NCBI RefSeq assembly: GCF_014202415.1
Contig: NZ_JACHGR010000002.1
Span: 1-64,000, forward strand
Direction of reading: 5' to 3'
Source of the DNA: Tolumonas osonensis
GTDB taxonomy: Bacteria; Pseudomonadota; Gammaproteobacteria; Enterobacterales; Aeromonadaceae
DNA: 64,000 bases
Position numbers and translations under genes: made by a program. Shown here piece after piece: positions 39,502-49,192 of this stretch (within the stretch, counting starts at the first letter, position 1; every line of letters begins with the position of its first letter). A model generated the notes under the pieces. That model searched no databases, was not told where the DNA came from, and worked only from the letters and a program-made list of their open reading frames with translations.

Positions 39502-40023
39502 TTAGTCATCGCCTTTGAGTTTCTTCCGCGACAGGTAGAGCTCGGCAGCTTCGCGCACGAATCCGGCACAGATTTTTGCGTTATATTTCTGTTCCAGTTC
39601 ACTGGCGATCGTCATCAACTCGTCTTTGGAAGAACGGTAAGGGCGCAGTGCGTTATAGATCTCCAGCACACGCTCATCCGGTACCGCGGTCAGTTCTGCT
39701 GCACGTTCAAAATTGAGCGCCAGCAGTTCACGACCCGCGCTGCGGGCAATGTCGGCCTGAATGCGTAAAATCTCAGGAGTGATACGCATATCCTGCGGTG
39801 CAACCTTGCCGTTCAGCACGTTGTCCAGCGTGATGTCTTCCAGTGTTTTGTTGGTTGCCGTTTTTACCCAGTCAGGATGTTTATTCGCTAATGGATAATC
39901 GTGCACCGTAGCACCGCTTTTCGAGGCCGCAGCTGGCGCTGAAACCACAGGTGACGCACCTTGCAGGCTGTTCATCTTGCTCAACACATCACGAACCATG
40001 GATTCAATAGCTTCTGAATTCAT
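39502..40023 (-). CDS. pduE: Propanediol dehydratase small subunit PduE
   Basis: 173 residues, the same as Salmonella PduE. Gamma subunit of the coenzyme B12-dependent diol dehydratase. N-terminal helix MNSEAIESMVRDVLSKMNSL is the encapsulation-like peptide; then LANKHPDWVKTATNKTLEDI and the C-terminal LYLSRKKLKGDD. Follows pduD by 14 bp. A palindromic repeat separates it from pduG. Confidence 0.95.
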   Translation of the reverse strand: MNSEAIESMVRDVLSKMNSLQGASPVVSAPAAASKSGATVHDYPLANKHPDWVKTATNKTLEDITLDNVLNGKVAPQDMRITPEILRIQADIARSAGRELLALNFERAAELTAVPDERVLEIYNALRPYRSSKDELMTIASELEQKYNAKICAGFVREAAELYLSRKKLKGDD

Positions 40024-40037
40024 TGTGTTTTCCTTTA

Positions 40038-40697
40038 TTAAAGTGCGATCTGTAATTCCTGCGCGTTCTTACCGATCACCACGTGTTTGGTTTCCTTGAT
40101 ATGCAGTACCGCTGATTTGGCCTGATATTTCGGACGCGCCATCTGATCGTTCAGTGTTGGCACGGGTTGTGGTGATTCACCCTTGGCATATTTCGCCGCG
40201 TTCTTGCCGATCTGGCGGTAGGTTTCCAGCGTGATCAGCGGTGCCTGCGGGAACAGCTCCAGGTTGGACAATGGCGGTAAACCACGTTGATGGATCACGG
40301 TGGTACCTTTGGACTGAATGCCAATCGAGATACCGGAACCGCTCAGACGGTTACCTTCCACCGCAACAAACGCGACGTCGGAAGATTTGAAACTGCGGAT
40401 CACCCGCGCTTTCAGACCTTCTTCTTCGATGCCGGCGATCACTTCGCGCAGAATGTTTTTATGCGGCACACCCACAATGTTGGTGGTCTGAGACAGACCG
40501 AAAGCAGGGCCGACAGCAATCACCACTTCATCGCGGCTGGTACCGGGTTTGGCTTCACCCACTTCTTTCAGAAAGCATTCACCGGAAACAGGCGCCGCAG
40601 CGGTTTGCTTAAAGGAGACGCTTTTGTCCTGTGTCTGCATGCCTTGCAGCACTTCTTCGATGATCTGACGTAATAGCTTTTCGTTAATATCAACCAT
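40038..40697 (-). CDS. pduD: Propanediol dehydratase medium subunit PduD
   Basis: 219 residues (Salmonella 224). Beta subunit binding cobalamin with PduC. N-terminal [20 protein letters not shown] is the encapsulation peptide. [20 protein letters not shown] and [20 protein letters not shown] are typical of the beta chain. 12 bp after pduC. Confidence 0.95.
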   Translation of the reverse strand: MVDINEKLLRQIIEEVLQGMQTQDKSVSFKQTAAAPVSGECFLKEVGEAKPGTSRDEVVIAVGPAFGLSQTTNIVGVPHKNILREVIAGIEEEGLKARVIRSFKSSDVAFVAVEGNRLSGSGISIGIQSKGTTVIHQRGLPPLSNLELFPQAPLITLETYRQIGKNAAKYAKGESPQPVPTLNDQMARPKYQAKSAVLHIKETKHVVIGKNAQELQIAL

Positions 40698-40709
40698 GAC
40701 ACGTCTTCC

Positions 40710-42374
40710 TTATCCCAATTCGTTAGGGTCAAGCGCATTCGGGATGTTTTTGATTTCTTCCCAGCGTTCGCCTTCCAGACGGTAACCTGTGCCCGGACCG
40801 GCATAGTCATTGACATCGTTCACCGCAGACAGCACCTGGTTGTCACCGACGATAATGGCGGAGGTATGCAGGTAGTCGCCGGAGATCTTGGCTTTCTGGA
40901 TGTTGAGCATGTCCTGCGCGACATCGGCAAAGCCGCCTTGCGCCAGCGCTTTCACTACTTCCAGACCGGTGCGGTTACGCTCAATGATTTCCTGCGCCGC
41001 TTTCAGATCTTCAACGATGTTGCGCTCCGGCATGTCTTTCGAGCCGTGTGCATAGGTTGCCGCTGTGACTTCTTCATCGGTGATCGCAGGTAAGCCCATA
41101 CCGGCAAACACTGCCTGCAGGGCGCGTGCTGCCTTGTTACGCACTGCAACCACGTCTTCTTCACGCACCGGACGCAGACCACCGTCTACTTTCAGGTCGC
41201 GCTGAATGACGTTGTAATCGTCAAAGTCTTCGGCATCTTCGTTGGAACCCGCGAACATGTTGTCGTAGTTCGGCACGGCGGAATAACCGGACGAAATGAA
41301 GTCAGTACCCGGCAGGAACTGCATCAGCAGACGTGCGGTACGACGCATATCGGAGTGGGTGAAGGTCTGGTCGTTACTGGACGCACATTCCAAATCGATG
41401 GAAGAGCAGATCAGGTTTTCAGCCAGCACGGCACGGATACCAGACGGCACGGCAGAAGGAACGCCGATGCAGCTGACAGAACCGTTTTGCAGACCCTGTA
41501 CACCCGCCGCTTTGGTGATGTAGATGCAACGTGCTTCCAGATACAGCATGGATTTGCCTTCGGCATAGCCCATCTGCACTTCAGAACCGGAGCCGGAGGT
41601 GAAACGCATTTTCAGACCGCGGGAAGCGTAAGAGGAAGCGAGGAAGCCTTTCGACCAAGGCGTATCGTCACCGTCGGTGAAGACAGGTTCAGTGCCGTAC
41701 ACAGAAATGGTTTCTGCGTAGCAGGTATGACCCAGCATCCCCAGTTTCAGTTCGGTGGCTTCTTCCAGCGAGCATTGGGTCAGTACGCCAGGGCGGCCAA
41801 CCTGTGAACCTACCAGCAGCGCGATGGCGTTGAATGGCGCGTAACGGGCTACCGCAACGGTAGTTTCCTGTTCGTCAAAACCACGGAAAGCACCTTCGGC
41901 TGCATCAGCAGCGATCTGCACCGGGTTATCACGCACGTTGGTGACGTGAGCCTGCTGGGATGGGGTGCGGCGGGCGCGCATTTTCTGCATCGCCATCATC
42001 ATTTCCACTACGTTCATGTGGGTCATGACTTCCACGATTTTGGCCGGCGTCATCGCGGTAGTGAGCGGGATGATGTCTTTGCGTGATACGTTCGGATCAC
42101 ACAGCATGTTCGCCAGTTTTTTGGAGTCCATGGCCATGACTTCTTCCGCACGTTTCAGATTGATACCGTAGCGGGCGATGAAATGGTCAATCAGATCAAA
42201 CTGGGCTTTGGGTTTGCTATCCAGCTCAACGACTTCACCATTCACGATCTTGATGGATGGTTTCGGGTCGTTCGGGCTTTCCATGGCGATGAAGCCTTCT
42301 TCGATCCACTCTTTGACAAAGCCGTCCTGGTTAACCGGACGTTTTGCCAGTGCCTCAAATCTTTTCGATCTCAT
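40710..42374 (-). CDS. pduC: Propanediol dehydratase large subunit PduC
   Basis: 554 residues, the exact Salmonella length. TIM-barrel alpha chain carrying the radical active site that turns 1,2-propanediol into propionaldehyde. MRSKRFEALAKRPVNQDGFV, EVMTHMNVVEMMMAMQKMRA, SGSGSEVQMGYAEGKSMLYL and SYASRGLKMRFTSG are typical. Glycerol can be an alternate substrate in this family. 21 bp after pduB. Confidence 0.97.
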   Translation of the reverse strand: MRSKRFEALAKRPVNQDGFVKEWIEEGFIAMESPNDPKPSIKIVNGEVVELDSKPKAQFDLIDHFIARYGINLKRAEEVMAMDSKKLANMLCDPNVSRKDIIPLTTAMTPAKIVEVMTHMNVVEMMMAMQKMRARRTPSQQAHVTNVRDNPVQIAADAAEGAFRGFDEQETTVAVARYAPFNAIALLVGSQVGRPGVLTQCSLEEATELKLGMLGHTCYAETISVYGTEPVFTDGDDTPWSKGFLASSYASRGLKMRFTSGSGSEVQMGYAEGKSMLYLEARCIYITKAAGVQGLQNGSVSCIGVPSAVPSGIRAVLAENLICSSIDLECASSNDQTFTHSDMRRTARLLMQFLPGTDFISSGYSAVPNYDNMFAGSNEDAEDFDDYNVIQRDLKVDGGLRPVREEDVVAVRNKAARALQAVFAGMGLPAITDEEVTAATYAHGSKDMPERNIVEDLKAAQEIIERNRTGLEVVKALAQGGFADVAQDMLNIQKAKISGDYLHTSAIIVGDNQVLSAVNDVNDYAGPGTGYRLEGERWEEIKNIPNALDPNELG

Positions 42375-42395
42375 GAAAGAACCTCACTCACGTGC

Positions 42396-43202
42396 TCAGA
42401 TGTAGGAAGGGCGGGTATTGGTCGGTTCATCACCCAGCGCGCCGAGTAAGGTCTTACCGATTTCACGGGCAGAAATCACTGCCTGACGTACCGCACCTGA
42501 ATCACCGGAGACGATCAGAATGACTTCGTTACTGAAGCTGGTGCCATGAGCCGGAGAGCTGTAAGCCACGACATCGACATTGGCGGATTTCACCGCGGTA
42601 TCGGCCATCAGCACACCGACAGAAGCGGGGGCTCCGACGATCACGCCGCAGGCTTTGCCGAGTGGGGCTCCGAAGGCTTTTTCCAGCGCATAACTGGCAC
42701 GGGCACTGTATTGCAGTTCGATATGGCCCGCGTCGTTGGCATAGACATCACCAAAGGTGCGATCCAGTTCTTTCAGGGCGACTTCCACCGCGCGTTTCAC
42801 GTCAGACACGTCTTCGCCACCGAAAACGATCAGAGAACCGTGACCGGCGCCGCCTTTGGTGTCGCGTGGCAGTTCGATGCTGACCACTTCGGTATTGGTA
42901 CCTTTGACTGCTTCATCGGCCGCCATGATATGAGGGCCAGCACCGGTGCGGGCACCGAGAATACCGATGGAGCGATAACGTTTTTCCAGTTTCATTGCGT
43001 CGAGCAGTTGTTGATCAACGTTTGCGATAACCAGTCCGATGGTGTCGCCGATTGCGGTGCCCACGAATTCAGTTAAGCTGCAGGATTTTTCAGCCATTGT
43101 TGTGCCTCGTTGTGTTGTTTGCGGAGTCTTGGCCGCAGTTTGATCGCTGACTTTCGCCATCACCTGGGCCATGATTTGTTCGACCAGGTTGTCCTGACTC
43201 AT
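42396..43202 (-). CDS. pduB: PduB/PduB', tandem-BMC shell trimer
   Basis: 268 residues, two BMC domains. As in Salmonella, a second in-frame start lies at codon 36 (ATG at 43097, [20 protein letters not shown]) and gives the shorter PduB'; a CGAGG precedes it. The extra N-terminus of the long form ([19 protein letters not shown]) is the segment that links shell to cargo in Salmonella. Overlaps the pduA stop by 4 bp (ATGA). Confidence 0.95.
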   Translation of the reverse strand: MSQDNLVEQIMAQVMAKVSDQTAAKTPQTTQRGTTMAEKSCSLTEFVGTAIGDTIGLVIANVDQQLLDAMKLEKRYRSIGILGARTGAGPHIMAADEAVKGTNTEVVSIELPRDTKGGAGHGSLIVFGGEDVSDVKRAVEVALKELDRTFGDVYANDAGHIELQYSARASYALEKAFGAPLGKACGVIVGAPASVGVLMADTAVKSANVDVVAYSSPAHGTSFSNEVILIVSGDSGAVRQAVISAREIGKTLLGALGDEPTNTRPSYI

Positions 43203-43483
43203 TGGCTAATTCCTTTTGGCAGAATTTTTTCAACATCAGTGTGAGGGCGTGGAATAACGTGCGTCGCAACCACTTCACCGACATTCGCGGCGGCTGAGGC
43301 ACCTGCGTCTGTCGCTGCTTTTACGGCACCGACATCGCCCCGAACGATCACGGTCACCAGACCGGAACCAATTTTTTCGTAACCCACCAACATGACATTG
43401 GCGGACTTGACCATGGTGTCTGCGGCTTCAATCGCCGCGGTTAATCCACGGGTTTCGACCATACCTAACGCTTCTTGTTGCAT
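43199..43483 (-). CDS. pduA: PduA, BMC shell hexamer
   Basis: 94 residues from the ATG at 43483 ([20 protein letters not shown]) with GAGG seven bases before; the upstream 48 codons of open frame are not coding. One BMC domain with [20 protein letters not shown]. The pore loop KIGSG matches the propanediol-conducting pore of PduA. First gene of the 23-gene minus-strand pdu operon. Confidence 0.96.
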   Translation of the reverse strand: MQQEALGMVETRGLTAAIEAADTMVKSANVMLVGYEKIGSGLVTVIVRGDVGAVKAATDAGASAAANVGEVVATHVIPRPHTDVEKILPKGISQ

Positions 43484-43522
43484 GTGATACCTCGACTTAA
43501 TTTCTGGGAGAGCTGCAAAACG

Positions 43523-43629
43523 ACTATACGAAGAAGCGATAAAAAAGAATGGCTGTCTTGAATTCTTAAATAAGGAAAAAATTAAGCTGTCATATAAAAA
43601 AATTGCTGTGCATATAACGAAAAGCACAG
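43523..43629 (-). promoter_or_regulatory. Putative pduA promoter and upstream inverted repeat
   Basis: On the minus strand TATAGT (43523-43528) can serve as -10, with no good -35 at 17 bp, as expected for an activator-dependent promoter. Upstream lies a perfect inverted repeat CTGTGC-N12-GCACAG (43606-43629). It does not have CRP spacing. PocR or another activator could bind here; this is an inference. Confidence 0.4.
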
Positions 43630-44108
43630 TAATGGCCTGGGTTTGGCGGGATATGACAATATGAATTTTTTAGAAAATGCATTTGCAACTTCAAAAAAAA
43701 CAAGATGACAAATTATATTGAGATGTGTTATTCGCGAGAGTTTTGAAGCCCGGAAATAATGACCAAAAATAAGGAAAAACTGGCAATATTTTCAAGGAAA
43801 AGAACAGGAGAACATATAAGGTAATAAAAATGCGATGCCCATAGCAATATTTGCAGATGAAAAAGACAAAAAAGTCATATCGCCCAATTCGTCATAACCA
43901 GATGTCTTTATTAGAAAAAGGAAAATATTACTTCTGAAAAAGAACAATATTTTAATATCCCTCAACGATTTTTTACCTTCCGCCTGAACCAACACAACAA
44001 TTATTTCCTCCGGTGCCTCTATATATTTATCTGGCATAAATCATGGCTTGTCGCGCGCTGTACCACGACCCCCATGACGACCATCTTAGGCTACGGAAAG
44101 GGACTGTT
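43630..44108. other. Divergent regulatory region between pduA and pduF
   Basis: About 480 further bases without a supported gene, strongly AT-rich (A runs near 43690, 43800 and 43930). An 81-codon frame on the minus strand has no ribosome site and no homology I recognise. The length suggests binding sites for PocR, CRP/ArcA or IHF, as in Salmonella, but I cannot point to a convincing consensus. Confidence 0.4.
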
Positions 44109-44942
44109 ATGAATGATTCATTGAGAGCGCAATGTGTGGCCGAGTTTCTCGGAACCGGTTTGTTTATCTTTTTTGGTGCCAGTTGTTTATGTGCAGTGAA
44201 ACTGGCTGGTGCAAGTTTTGGGTTATGGGAGATCTGTATTGTATGGGGGCTGGGGATCGCGCTGGCTGTTTATTTGACCGCTGCGGTATCTGGCGCGCAT
44301 CTTAACCCGGCGGTGACGATCGCGCTTTGGCTGTTTGCCTGCTTTGATCGCAGCAAAGTTGTTCCCTATATCATTTCTCAGGTTGCCGGCGCCTTCTGCG
44401 GAGCGGCATTAACCTACGGCTTGTATCATAATCTGTTCGCTGATTACGAACAGGCGCATCAATTGGTGCGGGGGAGCGTGGATAGCCTGTATCTGGCCAG
44501 TATTTTCAGTACCTATCCATATCCGTCCATATCCGTACTCCAGGCATCACTGGTCGAAATCGTGATCACGTCGGTGCTGATGTGTCTGATCATGGCGCTG
44601 ACCGATGATGGCAACGGTGTTCCGAAAGGTCCGCTGGCACCGTTGCTGATTGGGGTGCTTGTGGCGGTAATCGGTGCGGCGACAGCGCCGTTAACCGGAT
44701 TCGCCATGAACCCTGCCCGTGATTTTGGTCCTAAATTGTTCACCTTTTTCGCAGGCTGGGGCAATGTCGCGCTGACAGGTGCCCGGGATATCCCTTATTT
44801 CCTGGTTCCTGTCCTGGCTCCGGTAGTTGGAGCCTGTCTGGGGGCGGCCGGTTATCGCTTCCTGATCGGGAAAAACCTGCCGTGTAATGTCTGTAGTGTA
44901 AACACAGATACTGCCACAGAAACAGACACGCCGACGATCTGA
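44109..44942 (+). CDS. pduF: Propanediol diffusion facilitator PduF
   Basis: 277 residues from the ATG at 44109, behind AAAGGGA. MIP/aquaglyceroporin family: six helices and both NPA half-helices, SGAHLNPAVTIAL and GFAMNPARDFGPKLF; the glycine/aspartate after the second NPA is typical of glycerol-type channels. It carries 1,2-propanediol into the cell across the inner membrane. Divergent from pduA, upstream of pocR, with its own terminator, as in Salmonella. Confidence 0.94.
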   Translation: MNDSLRAQCVAEFLGTGLFIFFGASCLCAVKLAGASFGLWEICIVWGLGIALAVYLTAAVSGAHLNPAVTIALWLFACFDRSKVVPYIISQVAGAFCGAALTYGLYHNLFADYEQAHQLVRGSVDSLYLASIFSTYPYPSISVLQASLVEIVITSVLMCLIMALTDDGNGVPKGPLAPLLIGVLVAVIGAATAPLTGFAMNPARDFGPKLFTFFAGWGNVALTGARDIPYFLVPVLAPVVGACLGAAGYRFLIGKNLPCNVCSVNTDTATETDTPTI

Positions 44943-44976
44943 TATCACTTCGTTTGAATCTGTATTTTTAAGGCTT

Positions 44977-45010
44977 TCAGGCAACTCTATCAACGAGTTG
45001 CCTGATTTTT
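44977..45010 (+). terminator. Terminator of pduF
   Basis: TCAGGCAACTC pairs with GAGTTGCCTGA over 11 bp around TATCAAC, followed by five T and an AT-rich tail. It separates pduF from pocR, so pocR likely has its own promoter in the 170 bp that follow. Confidence 0.88.
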
Positions 45011-45180
45011 ATAATTATTGCCAATCAGATCACCGTTATAAAATTCGAACCATGATAGAAACTACCTCTGAAATTTTGAGATTAGAGTGAATCTCAGGTA
45101 ATCCTGCCGGTGTTTTTGTATACACACGGATGAGATGCTACTCATCTTTCCCTTTAGAAAAACAAGCTGAGAGCTTTTTC

Positions 45181-46083
45181 ATGACTTCTGCAAGTTCATT
45201 AGATTCCGAGCTGATCAACAAAATTGCCCTGGATTTTGCTAATGCCACCAGTCTTGCTGTCGTTATCGTAAATATCCATGGCGAAGAGATCTCGGAGCGT
45301 TTTAATTTCACCTCGTTCTGTCAGAAAATGCGGCAGGATCCGGAGCATTACTCCCGCTGCCGGATGAGTGATCGATGTGGCGGATTAGAAGCTTCCAAAG
45401 GCAATAAACCCTGCATCTACCGTTGTCATGCCGGACTGACCGATTTTTCCATTCCGCTCGTGATCACCGGCCATCTGGTGGGCTTTGTGCTGTGCGGACA
45501 GGTGAGGGTCATTAATGATCTGTCGCTGGAAAACATCCAGCAGGTTGATCAGCAATGGCAGGCAGATCAGGAACTGATGCAGGAATATCAGAATATTCCT
45601 CTGGTGGATTATTCAAAGGTGATGGCCTCTGCCGACCTGTTAAAACTCATTGTCGATAACTGTATTAAAAAGAATCTGAATTTTATTGTTATTAATGATG
45701 CCAAAGAGACACCGGTTGCGTCGAAAAACCGGATTCAGCAGCCCCACGACAACAAGATCAAAAAAGCGTTGCGTTACATTGATACGCATTTCTCTGAAGA
45801 TCTGAGACTGGAAGATGTTGCCGCGCATGTATATCTCAGCCCGTATTACTTCAGTAAATTATTCAAAAAATATCAGGGAATTGGTTTTAACGCCTATCTG
45901 AATCAGCAGCGGATGATTAATGCCAAACAAATGCTGCAGCACAGCGACTGGTCAATTGCCAGTATTGCGAAAAATCTGGGTTATTCGCAGACCAGTTATT
46001 TCTGCAAGGTTTTCCGGCAGACCTATCAGGTAACACCACAGATGTACCGCGATACATTAATGAGTGATGATCTGGTGGGTTAA
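45181..46083 (+). CDS. pocR: PocR, AraC-family activator of pdu/cob genes
   Basis: 300 residues (Salmonella 303) from the ATG at 45181. N-terminal PocR sensory domain (~10-170), with cysteines in HYSRCRMSDRCGGLE and KPCIYRCHAGLTDFSIPLVI, thought to sense propanediol. C-terminal AraC helix-turn-helix (IKKALRYIDTHFSEDLRLED, YFSKLFKKYQG, QTSYFCKVFRQTYQVTPQMY). In Salmonella it activates pduF, pduA-X and cob with propanediol. Adjacent to pduF as in Salmonella. Confidence 0.94.
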   Translation: MTSASSLDSELINKIALDFANATSLAVVIVNIHGEEISERFNFTSFCQKMRQDPEHYSRCRMSDRCGGLEASKGNKPCIYRCHAGLTDFSIPLVITGHLVGFVLCGQVRVINDLSLENIQQVDQQWQADQELMQEYQNIPLVDYSKVMASADLLKLIVDNCIKKNLNFIVINDAKETPVASKNRIQQPHDNKIKKALRYIDTHFSEDLRLEDVAAHVYLSPYYFSKLFKKYQGIGFNAYLNQQRMINAKQMLQHSDWSIASIAKNLGYSQTSYFCKVFRQTYQVTPQMYRDTLMSDDLVG

Positions 46084-46087
46084 GTGG

Positions 46088-46124
46088 TTCATGCTCCGCT
46101 CATCATGACTGAACGGAGCATGAA
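46088..46124. terminator. Hairpin between pocR and the converging ABC gene
   Basis: TTCATGCTCCG pairs perfectly with CGGAGCATGAA around a 15-base loop. No clear T run, but its place between converging genes suggests a terminator. Confidence 0.5.
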
Positions 46125-46132
46125 TTGGAGAG

Positions 46133-47248
46133 TTACAGATTATCCTTCACGCCCAGCATAAAAGTGCCATGCGGACGGATCGGCAGGTATTGTTCGTAAA
46201 ACTTCAGATAGGTTGCTTGCGGATCCAGATCCTGGAATAAATCCGGATAGAGTGTCTTGGCGACATACTGAATCAGCGCGGCATCCATGATGCTACGGGT
46301 TGCGCCATGATAAACCGCATAGACCCGCTGATTCTTCACTGCAGGCAAGTCAGACCAGCCGGCACGCTGAATAAAGCCCTGCAAGCGTTGTTGCACATTA
46401 GCTACGGTGATGTCCTGACCAACCTGCATCGCCGTTGGGCTGACCACACTTTCATACCCGGCAATCAGAATCACTTCAGGTTTGCTGGCCAGTAATTGCT
46501 CCGGATGAATGGTTCCCCAGCTTTCGACGAAGGGGGCGGCTACGTTATTGCCACCGGCCAGCTCCGCCATCGCGCCCCACATATTTTTGCCGTAGGTGTA
46601 GCTGTATTCTGCCGGGCCTTTATCACCGAGTTCGATATAAATGCGCGGTTTGGGAAGATTGGCGGCTGTGATCCGTTCGGTGATGGTATGAATAACGTGC
46701 TCATAGGCATGAGCAATTTTATTTGCCCGTTCATTTTCTCCGGTAACCTGACCGAGAATGCGAGTGCTGGCCAAGTGACGTTCCAGCGTCTGCGCGTTGT
46801 AATCAATGACCACCATCGGGATTTTGGCCTGTTCCAGACGAGCTAATTCTGAGCCAAGCGCTTTGTATTGCCAGTCAGCCAGAACGACGACATCCGGTTT
46901 GCTGGCTAAGACTTTTTCCATCGAGAAAGTTTGATCCTGGACGTTACCAACATTCGGGATCTGCGCCAGTTGCGGTTTGCTGGCCACATACATATCCCAA
47001 ATGGCCGGACGGGATTTCATAAACCATCCGCTGGAAATACCGGCGAGCCGATCAAAGGATTTTTCACCGCCGATCGCAAAATAATCTTCAATATAAAAGC
47101 CGAGCAATACCCGTTTTGCCGGAGCATCAATAGTTACTTTTCGCCCCAGAACATCTTCTATTTCTACCTGTTTTGCCATGGCGATCTTGGTAGTCAAAGC
47201 CAGTAGTACGATAGCCGTGAATTTTGTGTAACGACCTAACCAGTTCAT
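46133..47248 (-). CDS. Iron-complex ABC transporter substrate-binding protein
   Basis: 371 residues from the ATG at 47248 behind AAGGAA. Signal peptide with cleavage after TKIAMA. Class III (TroA/FepB/BtuF-like) binding fold: VEIEDVLGRKVTIDAPAKRV at the start, KPDVVVLADW and ASKPEVILIAGY near the lobes. It binds a siderophore, heme or corrinoid in the periplasm. A Fur-like box in its promoter favours iron. It is split off and divergent from the permease and ATPase genes that presumably belong to it. BtuF-type binding of B12 is an alternative, considering the pdu neighbourhood. Confidence 0.85.
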   Translation of the reverse strand: MNWLGRYTKFTAIVLLALTTKIAMAKQVEIEDVLGRKVTIDAPAKRVLLGFYIEDYFAIGGEKSFDRLAGISSGWFMKSRPAIWDMYVASKPQLAQIPNVGNVQDQTFSMEKVLASKPDVVVLADWQYKALGSELARLEQAKIPMVVIDYNAQTLERHLASTRILGQVTGENERANKIAHAYEHVIHTITERITAANLPKPRIYIELGDKGPAEYSYTYGKNMWGAMAELAGGNNVAAPFVESWGTIHPEQLLASKPEVILIAGYESVVSPTAMQVGQDITVANVQQRLQGFIQRAGWSDLPAVKNQRVYAVYHGATRSIMDAALIQYVAKTLYPDLFQDLDPQATYLKFYEQYLPIRPHGTFMLGVKDNL

Positions 47249-47272
47249 AACATTCCTTTTTCGTTCAACTTT

Positions 47273-47291
47273 AATAATGGTAACCATTATC
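47273..47291. promoter_or_regulatory. Fur box between divergent iron-transport genes
   Basis: On the minus strand GATAATGGTTACCATTATT matches the 19-bp Fur consensus (GATAATGATAATCATTATC) at about 15 positions; the core AATGGTAACCATT is a perfect palindrome. It lies 25 bp before the binding-protein start and 70 bp before the permease start, so it can repress both. Confidence 0.72.
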
Positions 47292-47361
47292 AATATCATC
47301 ATCAAGGTATATACTGCGTCATCTCATCCGTTACAGAAATTCAGATCTACGGGGTTTTTTC

Positions 47362-48417
47362 ATGTTAAATGCAGCTGCACATGAGGCAGTAGTAGTTCGG
47401 CAGCGTCAGCGAGAGGCGCGCCGGTGGCAGTTTTTGATGATTTTTATTGTCCTGATCGCGTGCAGTATTTTGTTCGATATTGCCACCGGTCCTTCCTTGT
47501 TGCCGGTTTCGGATGTTGTACATGCGCTTTTTCAGCCGGGCACCGCCGAGCCAATGACCAAAACCATTGTGTATGAAATGCGTCTGCCGATAGCTTTGAT
47601 GGCGCTGGTTGTCGGCGCTGCGTTGGGGTTAGGCGGTGTGCAAATGCAAACCTTGCTGGATAACCCGCTGGCGAGCCCTTTTACACTGGGGCTGGCTGCG
47701 GCTGCCGGATTTGGCGCGGCATTGGCTTTAGTGACCAGCAGTTCGTTCGGTATTGTCTCGCTGCTGGCAATTCCTGCCGGTGCCTTTATTTTCAGTATGC
47801 TGGCGGCCAGTTTGTTGTTTGGTCTTGCGCTGATGCGTCGCATCAACAGCCAGACCATCATCTTGGCTGGTATTGCATTACTGTTCCTGTTTCAGTCGCT
47901 GTTGTCACTGCTGCAGTTCATTTCGTCACCGGAGTTAAACCAACAGATTGTCTTCTGGCTGTTTGGTAGCTTGATGCGCACCACATGGGATTCGTTGCTC
48001 ATTACGGCCGTCGTGACACTGGTGTGTGCGGTGCTTTTATATCGTGATGCCTGGAAGCTGACGTGTTTACGTTTAGGGGAGGCAAGAGCCCTCAGTCTGG
48101 GGGTGAATATCAATCGGTTGCGGATAAAAACATTGGTGCTGGTTGCACTGATGACCTCCACGGCGATCAGTTTTGTCGGTGTTATCGGTTTTGTCGGTTT
48201 GGTTGCTCCGCATATCGGTCGGATGCTGATTGGTGAAGATCAGCGCTATCTGATCCCGTTATCGGCACTGTGTGGCGCGTTGCTGCTGTCGGTTTCGTCG
48301 GTCATTTCAAAATCCATTATTCCCGGCGCGTTATTTCCGATAGGGATTGTCACGGCGATTATCGGTGTCCCGTTTTTCATCTGGTTGATTCTGGGGCGAG
48401 GGCGCAGACATGCTTGA
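47362..48417 (+). CDS. FecCD-family ABC permease
   Basis: 351 residues with about ten hydrophobic helices. FecCD/BtuC type: EMRLPIALMALVVGAALGLG, QTLLDNPLASPFTLGLAAAA and, near the end, GVIGFVGLVAPHIGRMLIGE, the segment that meets the ATPase. A single permease, so the channel would be a homodimer. Overlaps the ATPase gene by 8 bp. Confidence 0.92.
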   Translation: MLNAAAHEAVVVRQRQREARRWQFLMIFIVLIACSILFDIATGPSLLPVSDVVHALFQPGTAEPMTKTIVYEMRLPIALMALVVGAALGLGGVQMQTLLDNPLASPFTLGLAAAAGFGAALALVTSSSFGIVSLLAIPAGAFIFSMLAASLLFGLALMRRINSQTIILAGIALLFLFQSLLSLLQFISSPELNQQIVFWLFGSLMRTTWDSLLITAVVTLVCAVLLYRDAWKLTCLRLGEARALSLGVNINRLRIKTLVLVALMTSTAISFVGVIGFVGLVAPHIGRMLIGEDQRYLIPLSALCGALLLSVSSVISKSIIPGALFPIGIVTAIIGVPFFIWLILGRGRRHA

Positions 48418-49189
48418 ATTGCATCAACTATCGGTGACGATTGGCTCGCAGCCATTAGTGAGGGATCTCAGTTTGCAACTGAAGCCCGGACAGTTGCATG
48501 TCATCATCGGCCCGAACGGCACTGGCAAAACCAGTCTGCTGCGCACCTTGTTTGGCGAATTGCCGTTACAGAGTGGCGATCTTCGATTTAACCAAAAAAG
48601 TCGCGCGGAAATGCCAATAACACAGTGGCGCCAGCTATTTGGTTATATGCCGCAGAACACACAATCTGATCTGGAACTCAGCGTTCTGGAAGTGGTGGTG
48701 CTTGGCCGGCTGGAGCGGCTGAAACTACGTTTATCCGATGAAGATCTACGGGCTGCACTTGCAGCATTGGCTGATTTGGGCATTACGCATCTGGCCGATC
48801 GTCCGATGAATTCCCTGAGTGGCGGACAACGCCAGATGGTGTTGTTTGCGCAGGTGTTACTGCGTGAGCCGAAAATGATGATGCTGGATGAGCCGGTCAG
48901 TGCGCTCGATCTGCAACATCAAATGCAATTAATGGAACATCTGCATGCCAAAACCCGCGCGAATGATTGGGTCACTCTCGTGGTATTACACGATTTGAAT
49001 CTGGCGGCGCAGTTTGCAGATCAGTTGATCGTGTTGGCCGACGGGCAGCTACAGGCTTTTGGTCATCCCAGGGAAGTACTGGATGCCGCGCTGATTTCCC
49101 GACTCTATCAGGTACCTGTCGAACTTTATCATGACCGTGACGGGTTACCTTATATCCGCACAGTCAGACGAGCCGGCCAGATAGCCTGA
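48410..49189 (+). CDS. FecE/FepC-family ABC ATPase
   Basis: 259 residues. Walker A GPNGTGKTSL, Q-loop GYMPQNTQ, signature NSLSGGQRQMVLFAQ, Walker B MMMLDEPVSALD and switch histidine VVLHDLNLAAQFAD. Powers import of the iron complex with the FecCD permease. Followed after 3 bp by an MFS gene, so one transcript. Confidence 0.93.
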   Translation: MLELHQLSVTIGSQPLVRDLSLQLKPGQLHVIIGPNGTGKTSLLRTLFGELPLQSGDLRFNQKSRAEMPITQWRQLFGYMPQNTQSDLELSVLEVVVLGRLERLKLRLSDEDLRAALAALADLGITHLADRPMNSLSGGQRQMVLFAQVLLREPKMMMLDEPVSALDLQHQMQLMEHLHAKTRANDWVTLVVLHDLNLAAQFADQLIVLADGQLQAFGHPREVLDAALISRLYQVPVELYHDRDGLPYIRTVRRAGQIA

Positions 49190-49192
49190 CCG

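Noticed and set aside
43792-44037. 81-codon minus-strand frame in the pduA-pduF gap
   Set aside because: No ribosome site, hydrophobic stretch from AT-rich DNA, no homology I recognise.
43484-44108. Cobalamin riboswitch upstream of pdu
   Set aside because: I looked for the GCCACTG box and associated stems and found none.
46133-49189. BtuCDF vitamin B12 importer
   Set aside because: Tempting beside a B12-dependent pathway, but no cobalamin riboswitch is present and a Fur-like box favours an iron complex. Kept only as an alternative.
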